Source: Chloroflexi bacterium RBG_16_60_22
GTDB lineage: Bacteria; Chloroflexota; Dehalococcoidia; Dehalococcoidales; RBG-16-60-22
DNA length: 6,289 nt
Direction of reading: 5' to 3'
Assembly (NCBI GenBank): GCA_001796935.1
Contig: MGNX01000034.1
Location: forward strand, 1-6,289
Shown: piece after piece, positions 1 through 6,289 of the stretch
Layout: every line of letters begins with the position of its first letter
Numbering within the stretch: the first letter of the stretch is position 1
Position numbers and translations under genes: made by a program
Notes under the pieces: model-generated
What the model saw: only the letters and a program-made list of their open reading frames with translations
Databases searched by the model: none
Told to the model about the DNA's origin: nothing

Positions 1-73
1 CCTCTTTTAAAAGGGTTTCTATCCAATCCTTCATATCCCGCTTTATTTTTTCCACTTTCTCATCCCTTAACAT
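1..73 (-). CDS. Possible 5' end of an unrecognised gene downstream of mfd (partial)
   Basis: One minus-strand frame stays open from an ATG at 73 to the window edge, giving 24 codons that begin MLRDEKVEKIKRDMKDW. The fragment is rich in Lys, Glu and Asp and could form an amphipathic helix; I recognise no family. The ATG has a poor ribosome site. An in-frame GTG at 55 is preceded by AAGGG eight bases upstream and is an alternative start; an in-frame ATG lies at 34. Only 22 bases separate this ORF from the mfd stop and no terminator is visible between them, so cotranscription with mfd is plausible. The DNA here is clearly more AT-rich than the genes to the right. A 24-codon open frame can easily arise by chance, so this is tentative. 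Confidence 0.35.
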   Translation of the reverse strand, partial: MLRDEKVEKIKRDMKDWIETLLKE

Positions 74-95
74 TCTTCCATCTCATTCTACCACC

Positions 96-3000
96 CTACG
101 TCAACAGTCTATTCACCACCCCCTCCAGCACCCCCTTCCACCCCCTCCCCAGCTTCTTGTGGCTTATCCTTATCTGCGTGCGGCCGACCTCTATGCCGTC
201 GCGGAAGCCCGCCCCTATTTTCAGGGCGTCGAAGGGGAGGCCGCGGAAGCGGCGGAGGATAATCTGCCCGTCCTCCGTGATGATGGACTCTATTCCCGCT
301 TTAGCGGCCAGTCCCTTGATTCTCACCGCGTAAAACAGGTTTTCCACCTCCACCGGCGGGGCGCCGAAGCGGTCGGCGTACTCTTTCGCGATGTCGTCCA
401 GCCTGGCGGCGGCATCGGAGGCCCCCAACTCGCGGTAGAGCTCCAGCCGCGTCTCGACGTCCGGCACGTAGTCCTCGGGGATAAAGGCGTCCAGGGGCAA
501 ATCGACGCTGGGCGCGGGGAGGCGGGACATCGGCCTGGGCCGGCCGGCCTTCACTGCCTTCTGCTCCTCGACCGCCTCCGCCAGCAGCCGGGTGTACAGG
601 TTGAACCCGATGGCGGTGATGTGGCCGCTCTGCCGCGGCCCGAGCAGAGTGCCGGCGCCCCGTATTTCCAGGTCCTTCATGGCGATGCTGAAGCCCGCCC
701 CCAGCTCGGTGGCCTCGTAGATGGTGCTCAGGCGTTTATGCGCCACCGGCGTCAGGTTCCTCCCGCCATCATACAGCAAATAGGCGTAGGCGAGGTTGGC
801 GCCCCGTCCTACCCTGCCGCGCAGCTGGTAGAGCTGCGTCAGCCCGAACTTGTCCGCCCGGTTGACAATCAGGGTGTTAGCGTTGGGCATGTCCAGCCCC
901 GACTCGATAATCGTGGTGCAGACCAGAATATCCACCCTCCCCCCCGTGAAGTCGGTCATCACCTTCTCCAGCTCTTCCTCCGGCATCTGACCGTGAGCGA
1001 TGGCGACGCTGGCCTCCGGCACCAGCTCCCGGAGGCTGGCGGCCACCAAGGCGATGCTCTGCACCCGGTTGTGCACGAAGAAGACCTGGCCGTTCCGCTC
1101 CAGCTCCCGCAAAATCGCCTCCCGTACCAGGTGGTCGTTGTACTCCGCCACGTAGGTCTTGACGGGCAGGCGCTCCTCCGGCGGCGTCTCCATGGTGCTC
1201 ATGTCCCGCACCCCCGCCAGGGACATGTGCAGGGTGCGGGGGATAGGGGTGGCGCTCAGGGTCAGCACGTCCACCTCCTGCCTCATCTTCTTGAGGTGCT
1301 CCTTGTGGTTGACGCCGAAACGCTGCTCCTCGTCGACGATGAGGAGGCCGAGGTTTTTAAAAGCCACGTCCTTCTGGAGGAGGCGGTGGGTGCCGATGCA
1401 GATATCCACCGTGCCCCCGGCCAGCCCGTCGATAACCTCGCGCTGCTCCGCCGTCGAGCGGAAACGGCTCAGCACCTCGGCCCTGACGGGGAAGGCTTCC
1501 AGTCGCTCGGCGAAGGTGGCGTAGTGCTGCTGGGCCAGGACAGTGGTCGGCACGAGCACGGCCACCTGCTTGCCGTCCATGACCGCCTTGAAAGCGGCGC
1601 GGATGGCCACCTCCGTCTTGCCGTAACCGACGTCCCCGCAGACGAGCCGGTCCATGGGGCGGGGCTGCTGCATATCTTCCTTGACCTCGCGCTGCGCCTC
1701 GAGCTGGTCCGGCGTCTCCACGTAGGGGAAAGCGGCCTCGAGCTCTTGCTGCCAGACCGTGTCCCGGGAGAAAGCGAAGCCGGCCACGACCTCCCGCGAG
1801 GCGTAGAGGGCCAGCAGCTCCTGCGCCAGCACCTCGGCGGCTTCTTTGGCCCGCTGCTTGGTCCTCACCCACTCCAGCGTGCCGAGCCGACTCAGCACCG
1901 GCGTCCTGTCCCCTGCCCCGACGTAGCGGCTGACCCTGTCTATCTGGTCGGTGGGGACGTAGAGGGTATCGCCGGCGGCATACTGCAATACCAGGTACTC
2001 TTTCTCGCTGCCGGCGGCGGAGAGGGTCGTCACGCCTTTGAAAAGGCCGATGCCATGCTCGACATGGACGACGTAGTCGTCCGGTATTATGTCAACCATA
2101 AGCTTATGGTGGGCCGCCGGCCGCCGCTTGACCAGCCGCCGCTGCTTGACGAAGCCGAAAATCTCGGCGTCGGTGAAAAGATAGGTATCGCCGCCCATCA
2201 CCCACCCCTCCGGCAGCGAGCCCGCCACCAGCACCAGTTCGCCCGGCCCCGGCGCGTGCGTTACGGTCTCGACGGGCGCGGCGATGACGTCCTCCCCCTC
2301 CAGCAGCTCGGAGAGTCGGCTCGCCTGGTGGCTGACGATGACGAGGCGCTTGCCCTGCTCCCGCAGCTCCAGCACCTTTTTCAGGAAGGCCGGCAGCTGG
2401 CCCGCGTAGCCCGGCGCCGAGATGAAGTCCAGCCTCTCCTCCACACCCCACGCCTCGAGCCGCAACGACGGCCGGGCTCTGAACCCCGCCGCCACCTCCC
2501 CGCCGGTGAAATACGGCCGGGGGAAATTGGCCGGCAGCTCACCGCGCTCCATCTTCTCCGCGCGCAACTGCCCGGCCTCAGCATCGAGGTCGGCCATCGT
2601 CCGCTCGATAGACGATTCCTGGTCGAGCACCAGCCGGGTATCGTCGGGCAGATAGTCCGCCAGGCAGCCGCGATTGAACAGGGCGGCGTAGAACTGGACT
2701 TCCCGCGGCCGCCGCCCCTCCAGCAGCGCCTCGAAGTCCCGCTGGAACTGCTGCCTGACCTCGGCGGCGCAGTTCCTCAGGTCGAGGCCGTTAAAAACGC
2801 CCTCCAGCTCGTGCCGGTCCATGAGACGCGGCGCCAGCAGCTCGGTGGCCGGCCCAACGAATATGGAGTCGATTTTCCCCACCGAGCGCTGGGTAGCGGG
2901 GTCGAAGTAGCGGAGGCTGTCGACGGTGTTGCCGAAAAACTCCAGCCGGACGGGTAGCTCGCTGGTGGGTGGGAACACGTCGATAATACCGCCGCGGTGG

Positions 3001-3554
3001 CTCATCGTGCCCGGCAGCTCCACGGTGCTCTCCGCCTGATAGCCGATGCCTTCCCAGCGCTCCAGCAGTTGAAAGGGGTCGGTTTCCGTCCCCAGTGCCA
3101 CGGTACGTCCGGCGGAAATGAAATCGCCACGCCGCGGTGTCCGGGACATCGCTGCCGCCGCCGAGGCGATGACCAGGGGCGCGTCCGCGCCGCCGTCATC
3201 CCACCCCGCCAGCGCCGAGAGCACCCGCAGCCGCTCCATCTCGGTGGCGGCGTCCGTGGCCAGGCGCTCGTAAGGGAGGGAGTCCGGCTCCGGGAAGAGC
3301 CGTATATTCCCGGAGGGGCACCAGCTAAAAAGCTGCTCGTGGAGCTTCCTGGCATTCTCCGGCTGCGCCGTGACTACCAGCACCGGCCGCCTCAGGCCGG
3401 TATAGAGGGCAGCCAGCAGGTAGGGCTTGGCGCCCTCCAGCGCCGATACCGCGGCATCGCTCCCCGACCGCAGCCCCTCCAGCAGACGGCGGTACTCCGG
3501 CGTATTTCCAATTATTTCTAATAATTTACTCAGGTCAGTCAATATAAATCTCAA
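96..3554 (-). CDS. mfd: Transcription-repair coupling factor Mfd (ATP-dependent DNA translocase)
   Basis: Mfd binds RNA polymerase stalled at template-strand lesions, pushes it off by ATP-driven translocation and recruits UvrA for nucleotide excision repair; it acts in the cytoplasm. At 1152 residues it has the usual full length. The order is canonical: a UvrB-like N-terminal module without a working Walker motif, including SHRGGIIDVFPP (residues 185-196) of the UvrA-binding part; a CarD-like RNA-polymerase interaction domain at about 485-545 (DDYVVHVEHGIGLFKG); and the RecG-like motor. Motor motifs are Walker A GDVGYGKTE (640-648), DEEQ (741-744), SATPIPRT (767-774), TTIIESGLD (880-888) and QLRGRVGR (910-917). 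The TRG region (LEIRGAGTLLGPRQSG, 962-977) and a C-terminal autoinhibitory domain from about 1010 follow. No key residue is missing. The start is a TTG with AGGTG only two bases upstream; an in-frame stop lies 63 bases further upstream. The next in-frame TTG is codon 5. The stop is TAG. Confidence 0.98.
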   Translation of the reverse strand: MRFILTDLSKLLEIIGNTPEYRRLLEGLRSGSDAAVSALEGAKPYLLAALYTGLRRPVLVVTAQPENARKLHEQLFSWCPSGNIRLFPEPDSLPYERLATDAATEMERLRVLSALAGWDDGGADAPLVIASAAAAMSRTPRRGDFISAGRTVALGTETDPFQLLERWEGIGYQAESTVELPGTMSHRGGIIDVFPPTSELPVRLEFFGNTVDSLRYFDPATQRSVGKIDSIFVGPATELLAPRLMDRHELEGVFNGLDLRNCAAEVRQQFQRDFEALLEGRRPREVQFYAALFNRGCLADYLPDDTRLVLDQESSIERTMADLDAEAGQLRAEKMERGELPANFPRPYFTGGEVAAGFRARPSLRLEAWGVEERLDFISAPGYAGQLPAFLKKVLELREQGKRLVIVSHQASRLSELLEGEDVIAAPVETVTHAPGPGELVLVAGSLPEGWVMGGDTYLFTDAEIFGFVKQRRLVKRRPAAHHKLMVDIIPDDYVVHVEHGIGLFKGVTTLSAAGSEKEYLVLQYAAGDTLYVPTDQIDRVSRYVGAGDRTPVLSRLGTLEWVRTKQRAKEAAEVLAQELLALYASREVVAGFAFSRDTVWQQELEAAFPYVETPDQLEAQREVKEDMQQPRPMDRLVCGDVGYGKTEVAIRAAFKAVMDGKQVAVLVPTTVLAQQHYATFAERLEAFPVRAEVLSRFRSTAEQREVIDGLAGGTVDICIGTHRLLQKDVAFKNLGLLIVDEEQRFGVNHKEHLKKMRQEVDVLTLSATPIPRTLHMSLAGVRDMSTMETPPEERLPVKTYVAEYNDHLVREAILRELERNGQVFFVHNRVQSIALVAASLRELVPEASVAIAHGQMPEEELEKVMTDFTGGRVDILVCTTIIESGLDMPNANTLIVNRADKFGLTQLYQLRGRVGRGANLAYAYLLYDGGRNLTPVAHKRLSTIYEATELGAGFSIAMKDLEIRGAGTLLGPRQSGHITAIGFNLYTRLLAEAVEEQKAVKAGRPRPMSRLPAPSVDLPLDAFIPEDYVPDVETRLELYRELGASDAAARLDDIAKEYADRFGAPPVEVENLFYAVRIKGLAAKAGIESIITEDGQIILRRFRGLPFDALKIGAGFRDGIEVGRTQIRISHKKLGRGWKGVLEGVVNRLLT

Positions 3555-3563
3555 AACACCTAT

Positions 3564-3599
3564 AGGGCTCGTCCCACTCCGGAGGGAGGGACCAGCCCT
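3564..3599 (-). promoter_or_regulatory. Strong hairpin in the mfd leader; attenuator or terminator candidate
   Basis: On the plus strand AGGGCT (3564-3569) pairs with AGCCCT (3594-3599). After one C/C mismatch, GTCCC (3571-3575) pairs with GGGAC (3588-3592). After an A/A mismatch three more pairs (one G/T) close a four-base loop near 3580-3583. In the mfd-sense RNA the hairpin ends nine bases before the TTG start, directly against the ribosome site. It is followed by a weak T-rich stretch (ATAGGTGTTTT), so it could terminate transcripts from the transporter gene, act as an attenuator, or limit ribosome access. The U-tract is not clean enough to call a standard terminator. The pairing is read directly; the function is inferred. 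Confidence 0.5.
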
Positions 3600-3613
3600 G
3601 TAACCGGTAACAG
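3598..3613. promoter_or_regulatory. 16-base near-perfect dyad upstream of mfd, operator candidate
   Basis: CTGTAACCGGTAACAG is symmetric about CCGG with a single A/A mismatch in each arm (CTGT, A, ACCGGT, A, ACAG). It overlaps the outer end of the mfd leader hairpin by two bases. It also overlaps the candidate mfd -10 box and the predicted start point near 3605, which is where a repressor would sit. I do not recognise it as the site of a particular regulator; CTGT and ACAG ends occur in LexA-type boxes, but the spacing and centre here do not match a known consensus I can name. It may be a chance palindrome. Confidence 0.3.
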
Positions 3614-3620
3614 TTTAGCA
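3612..3620 (-). promoter_or_regulatory. Weak candidate extended -10 promoter for mfd
   Basis: On the minus strand the sequence TGCTAAACT gives a TGn extension followed by TAAACT, four of six matches to TATAAT. No convincing -35 hexamer lies at the usual distance, because the DNA there is the GC-rich end of the transporter gene. If used, transcription would begin near 3605 and the RNA would start within the dyad and contain the whole leader hairpin. mfd could equally be read from the transporter promoter. Confidence 0.22.
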
Positions 3621-3637
3621 CAGTCCGGCCGCCCGGC

Positions 3638-4813
3638 CTAGACTCTCTTCAGCATAATCAGGGCGGCGACCAGGGCGGCGACCATGACCGTGGCGCTCAA
3701 GGCCAGGGCCGGCGGCACCCCCGCCGCGCTGCCCACCCAACCCATCACCGGCGCGCCGATGGCGATTCCTGCCGTGAGCAAAGCGTGAAAGATACCGGAG
3801 GCCGCGCCGCGCTCCTCCGGCGCGGTATTATCAGCCACCAGGGCCGAGGTGGAGGGAAAGAGTACCCCGTAGGCCAGCCCGTAGAGCGCCATAGCCGCAA
3901 CAATCAGCCAGAACTCCCTGACCAGAGGCATGGCTACCAGGGCGATGACGCCCAGGCCCAGGGAGAAGGCAATCGGGGACAGCCTCCCTACCCGGTCGGA
4001 GATGATGCCGCTGGGGAACTGGAGGACAATAAAGACCACGGAGAAAGCGGCCATGACCATCCCGACGTGAAAGGCCCCCAGACCCAGCCCTTTCATGTAA
4101 AGCGGCAGCAGGGTGACCATCCCACCGAAGGCAAAGTGCTGGGCGAAGATGGCGCCGTAAGAGACGAGCAGGCCCCTCCTCTTTAACAGGTCGCGGGCCT
4201 TCTCCCAGCCGTCGCCGGCGGCGGCCTTTGCCGGGCGGGGTGAAGGCGGCCGGCGGGGCAGGAACAGTCCCAGCACCATCCCCACCATCGAAAAAGCAGC
4301 CCCCAGCAGGAAGACCGCCCGGTAGCCCAGCCGGGAAACGATGAAGCCGCTCAGGCCGAACCCCACCAGCGTGGCCAGCCCGATGGCCATGCCGTAGAGT
4401 CCCATCGCCCGGCCTTTCTGCTCCTCGCCAGCGTGGGCGGCGATGGCCGACATCGTGGCCGGGCCGATGGAGGCGCCGGTGGTGCCGTGCAGCATCCGCA
4501 CCAGCGCCAGGTGCACCGGCAGGCGGCAAAGCGTGTAGAGGAACATACTCAAGGCATCCCCGAGCAGGCCGGCCACCAGCGGGTACTTGTAGCCGATGCG
4601 GTCGATAAGGCGTCCGAAGACGATATTGAACGCGGTATTCGTCAGGGAATACAGCCCGACGATGAGACCGATGATGCCGACACCGGCCCCCAGCCCGGCG
4701 GCGTAGAGGGTGATAATCGGTATCAGCAGGTTGTTATCAAAGAAGCCGATGAAGGTGACCACCGATACCAGCGGCAGGACCTTCCCGGCCCCGGAACGGC
4801 CCGTTTCGTTCAT
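3638..4813 (-). CDS. Major facilitator superfamily transporter, DHA1-like, substrate unknown
   Basis: An inner-membrane secondary transporter of 391 residues with twelve hydrophobic segments, six on each side of a basic, Pro-rich cytoplasmic loop at about 186-212. MFS signatures are visible. Motif A between helices 2 and 3 is GRLIDRIGYK (67-76), with a second-half copy GIISDRVGR (269-277). Helix 4 carries R106 and G110 in the motif B position (RMLHGTTGA). The loops GEEQKGRAMG (129-138) and APEERGAASG (331-340) are the usual paired family elements. Asp26 in helix 1 (GFFDNN) may bind protons. The motif C region of helix 5 (GLATLVGFGLSG, 145-156) lacks the typical GP pair, so drug:proton antiport is not assured. 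The ATG start at 4813 has only a weak AGG upstream; the next gene leftwards is mfd, 83 bases away, and proB is divergent. Substrate cannot be read from the sequence. Confidence 0.93.
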   Translation of the reverse strand: MNETGRSGAGKVLPLVSVVTFIGFFDNNLLIPIITLYAAGLGAGVGIIGLIVGLYSLTNTAFNIVFGRLIDRIGYKYPLVAGLLGDALSMFLYTLCRLPVHLALVRMLHGTTGASIGPATMSAIAAHAGEEQKGRAMGLYGMAIGLATLVGFGLSGFIVSRLGYRAVFLLGAAFSMVGMVLGLFLPRRPPSPRPAKAAAGDGWEKARDLLKRRGLLVSYGAIFAQHFAFGGMVTLLPLYMKGLGLGAFHVGMVMAAFSVVFIVLQFPSGIISDRVGRLSPIAFSLGLGVIALVAMPLVREFWLIVAAMALYGLAYGVLFPSTSALVADNTAPEERGAASGIFHALLTAGIAIGAPVMGWVGSAAGVPPALALSATVMVAALVAALIMLKRV

Positions 4814-4828
4814 ATATTCAGCCTAATC

Positions 4829-4858
4829 AGAATACAACAGACGCCCTGCCTTGTTCAA
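4829..4858 (-). promoter_or_regulatory. Candidate sigma70-type promoter for the MFS gene
   Basis: On the minus strand TTGAAC (plus 4853-4858, four of six to TTGACA) and TATTCT (plus 4829-4834, four of six to TATAAT) are 18 bases apart. Transcription would begin near 4822, leaving a leader of only about eight bases before the ATG, consistent with the lack of a good ribosome site. The -35 hexamer overlaps that of the opposing proB promoter. Confidence 0.4.
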
Positions 4859-4879
4859 CTTGCGTCCACTTGCTATAAT
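4851..4879 (+). promoter_or_regulatory. Sigma70-type promoter for proB with perfect extended -10
   Basis: TGCTATAAT at 4871-4879 is a perfect TATAAT preceded by the TGn extension. TTGTTC at 4851-4856 lies exactly 17 bases upstream as a partial -35 (three of six), which is typical where an extended -10 compensates. The start point would be near 4886, giving a leader of about 19 bases before the proB ATG. The hexamer ACTTGC occurs twice in the core promoter, at 4858-4863 and 4868-4873, ten bases apart. Confidence 0.7.
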
Positions 4880-4904
4880 GTGAAAAACTACGGATAATAT
4901 ATTC

Positions 4905-6098
4905 ATGAGCGGCAACAGTAAAAAATCCCTGGGGGGGCTGCCCTACCGGCGCATCGTGGTCAAGATGGGCACGCGCCTGCTCACCGGCGGCGGCAGCGAG
5001 CTGAACCTGGACATCATGGCCAAACTGGTGGGACAGGTGGCGCAGCTGCACCGGCAGGGCGCCGAGACGATTATCGTTTCCTCCGGGGCGATAGCCTCCG
5101 GCCGGCACAAACTGGGCCTGAGCAAGAAAATCCGGGGCATCCCCTACAAGCAGGTGCTGGCCTCGGTGGGACAGGGACGGTTGATGAACACCTACGAGCG
5201 ACTCTTCGAGCAGCACGACATCACCGTGGCCCAGGCCCTGCTGACCAAGGCTGACCTCTCCGACCGCGCCGGCTATCTCAACGCGCGCAATACCCTCCTG
5301 GCGCTGCTGGAGCTGCGGGTCGTCGGCATCGTCAACGAGAACGACGTTGTTTCCATCGATGAGATTAAGGAGGCCAAGTTCGGGGACAACGATAACCTCT
5401 CCGCGATGGTGGCCAACCTGGTCGATGCCGACCTCCTCATGATATTAACGGACATCGGCGGGCTTTACACGGCCGACCCCTCCCGCGACCCCGCCGCCCG
5501 CCTGATTCCCGAGGTGAGGAAAGTAGATGCCGGCATCAAGCGGCTGGGGGCCATCACCCGGAGCAACCTGGGCACCGGCGGCATGGTGACCAAGATAGAG
5601 GCCGCCGCGCTGGCCACGTCCTCCGGCGTGGACGTCATCATCGCCGACGGCCGTGAGCCGGACGCTATCGTGCGGCTGGCCTCCGGCGAGGCTATCGGCA
5701 CCCACTTCCTGCCCGCCGCCGGCAACCTGGAGAGTCGGCAGCGCTGGATGGTCTCCGGGCTCTGCACCCGCGGCAAGCTGATAGTGGACGGCGGCGCCGC
5801 CCTGGCCCTGCGGAAACAGAACCGCAGCCTGCTGGCGGCCGGCATCACCCGGGCGGAAGGCAAGTTCGCCCGCGGCGATATCGTGGCTATCTATGACGCC
5901 GGGGGCACGCAGCTCGGCTGCGGCATCAGCAACTACAGCTCCGGCGATATCGGTGTTATCAAGGGTGCCCACTCGACGAAGATTGCCGGGCTGCTCAGCT
6001 TCGACTACGGCCCGGAGGTGGTGCACCGTAACAACCTAGCGCTGTTGGAAAGGGAGGAGCCAAGTGCCCATAGGGAAACTATACCAGTCCAGCGATGA
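4905..6098 (+). CDS. proB: Glutamate 5-kinase with C-terminal PUA domain (proline biosynthesis)
   Basis: ProB phosphorylates L-glutamate with ATP to glutamyl 5-phosphate, the first and usually proline-inhibited step of proline synthesis, in the cytoplasm. The amino-acid-kinase domain spans about 16-260: VVKMGTRLLTGGG (18-30) with the phosphate-binding Lys20, SSGAIASGR (59-67), NENDVVS (144-150), FGDNDNLSA (159-167), TDIGGLYTADP (182-192) and LGTGGMVTK (222-230) with the catalytic Lys230. A PUA domain follows at about 285-378, ending FDYGPEVVHRNN. The 397 residues exceed the roughly 367 of the E. coli enzyme: about ten extra residues at the N-terminus and a polar C-terminal tail of about 17 that overlaps the next gene. 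The ATG at 4905 has only a weak GGA ten bases upstream, but no better start precedes the conserved core. proA is not visible in the window. Confidence 0.97.
   Translation: MSGNSKKSLGGLPYRRIVVKMGTRLLTGGGSELNLDIMAKLVGQVAQLHRQGAETIIVSSGAIASGRHKLGLSKKIRGIPYKQVLASVGQGRLMNTYERLFEQHDITVAQALLTKADLSDRAGYLNARNTLLALLELRVVGIVNENDVVSIDEIKEAKFGDNDNLSAMVANLVDADLLMILTDIGGLYTADPSRDPAARLIPEVRKVDAGIKRLGAITRSNLGTGGMVTKIEAAALATSSGVDVIIADGREPDAIVRLASGEAIGTHFLPAAGNLESRQRWMVSGLCTRGKLIVDGGAALALRKQNRSLLAAGITRAEGKFARGDIVAIYDAGGTQLGCGISNYSSGDIGVIKGAHSTKIAGLLSFDYGPEVVHRNNLALLEREEPSAHRETIPVQR
6052..6057 (+). promoter_or_regulatory. Ribosome binding site inside the end of proB
   Basis: GGGAGG at 6052-6057, six bases before the GTG at 6064, is the best Shine-Dalgarno sequence in the window. 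It decides the start of the downstream gene in preference to the ATG at 6095 that overlaps the proB stop, whose frame closes after four codons. Its position inside proB suggests translational coupling. Confidence 0.7.
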
Positions 6099-6289
6099 GA
6101 AGTTCATAGCCGTCGTCAACTACCAGTTCCAGCACGAGTCCGAGAACCGCTGGTGGGGGGAGTTGACCCTGGTGGACTACGTGCGCATCAAGGACGGCAG
6201 CGGGTATCTCCTGGAGCTGGAGGACAGCCGCCGGGCCAGGTGCTCGTTGAAGAAGAGGGTCAACCGGGCGGTCACCAGCCTCCCGCCGC
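6064..6289 (+). CDS. Uncharacterised protein, 5' part, overlapping the end of proB
   Basis: A GTG-initiated frame stays open for 75 codons to the window edge and begins MPIGKLYQSSDEKFIAVVNY. I do not recognise the family. The first 55 residues alternate polar and hydrophobic residues as in beta strands, with paired tryptophans at 30-31 (NRWWGELTL). A strongly basic stretch follows (about 56-68, RRARCSLKKRVNR), suggesting possible contact with nucleic acid or another acidic partner. No signal peptide, membrane segment or metal-binding Cys pair is seen. Codon use is GC-rich like proB. The start overlaps proB by 35 bases and has a strong ribosome site, so it is very likely cotranscribed and coupled with proB. 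Function cannot be assigned; a role in proline synthesis is not implied by position alone. Confidence 0.75.
   Translation, partial: MPIGKLYQSSDEKFIAVVNYQFQHESENRWWGELTLVDYVRIKDGSGYLLELEDSRRARCSLKKRVNRAVTSLPP

Noticed and set aside
1159..1524. Shorter open frames overlapping mfd on both strands (for example 1159-1524 plus, 1357-1872 minus, 2104-2451 minus, 2997-3521 plus)
   Set aside because: They are low-complexity shadow frames inside a conserved gene, without independent ribosome sites or family features.
159..2957. A 932-codon open frame on the plus strand, antisense to mfd
   Set aside because: It is in exact codon register with mfd, so its stops can arise only opposite the mfd codons TTA, CTA and TCA, which are rare in GC-rich genes. 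Its translation is rich in Gln, His, Arg, Pro and Gly with no recognisable domain, and mfd on the other strand is unmistakable and complete.
3627..3638. GGCC-GCCC-GGCC inverted repeat at the end of the MFS gene as a terminator
   Set aside because: The stem is only four pairs, no T-run follows on the minus strand, and such motifs are common in GC-rich DNA.
3831..4529. Open frames overlapping the MFS gene (3831-4529 minus, 3785-4186 plus, 4433-4897 plus)
   Set aside because: Their translations are Gly, Arg and Pro-rich or Gln and His-rich shadows; the twelve-helix frame is clearly the real one.
4827..5216. Open frames antisense to proB (4827-5216, 5445-6026, 5465-5863 minus)
   Set aside because: The proB frame carries all kinase motifs without a break; the antisense frames show compositional shadow sequence only.
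6095..6109. ATG overlapping the proB stop as an ATGA junction
   Set aside because: The frame closes after four codons at a TAG; the GTG at 6064 with GGGAGG is the supported start of the next gene.
1..6289. A new defence system, CRISPR array, mobile element, tRNA or riboswitch
   Set aside because: No repeat-spacer pattern, transposase, integrase, tRNA-like fold or known riboswitch core is visible; the three complete genes are common housekeeping or transport genes.

Overview
The window comes from a GC-rich bacterium. It holds three complete, ordinary-looking genes and two genes cut by the window edges. On the minus strand, reading leftwards from about 4.8 kb, an MFS transporter is followed by mfd (transcription-repair coupling factor) and then by the possible start of an AT-richer, unrecognised gene that runs off the left edge. 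On the plus strand, from 4.9 kb rightwards, proB (glutamate 5-kinase, the first step of proline synthesis) is followed by the 5' end of an unrecognised small gene that overlaps it by 35 bases. Gene content and protein style would fit Chloroflexota of the Dehalococcoidia type, but nothing here fixes the taxon. That placement is a low-confidence inference.

Region by region: 1-73 is a possible partial ORF (minus). 96-3554 is mfd (minus, TTG start). 3555-3637 is an 83-base spacer with a strong hairpin, a 16-base near-palindrome and a weak promoter candidate. 3638-4813 is the transporter (minus). 4814-4904 is a 91-base divergent intergenic region with a perfect extended -10 box facing proB and a weaker promoter facing the transporter; their -35 hexamers overlap. 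4905-6098 is proB (plus). 6064-6289 is a partial uncharacterised CDS (plus). No gap exceeds 300 bases without a gene.

The genes do not form one pathway. Mfd acts in DNA repair at stalled RNA polymerase, ProB in amino-acid synthesis, and the transporter exports or imports an unknown solute. The likely transcription units are transporter-(mfd-ORF) to the left and proB-ORF to the right. I see no CRISPR array, RNA gene, insertion sequence, phage gene or recognisable defence system. The points most worth a second look are the unrecognised ORF coupled to proB, the structured leader in front of mfd, and the overlapping divergent promoters. A very long open frame antisense to mfd (159-2957) is explained by codon bias.
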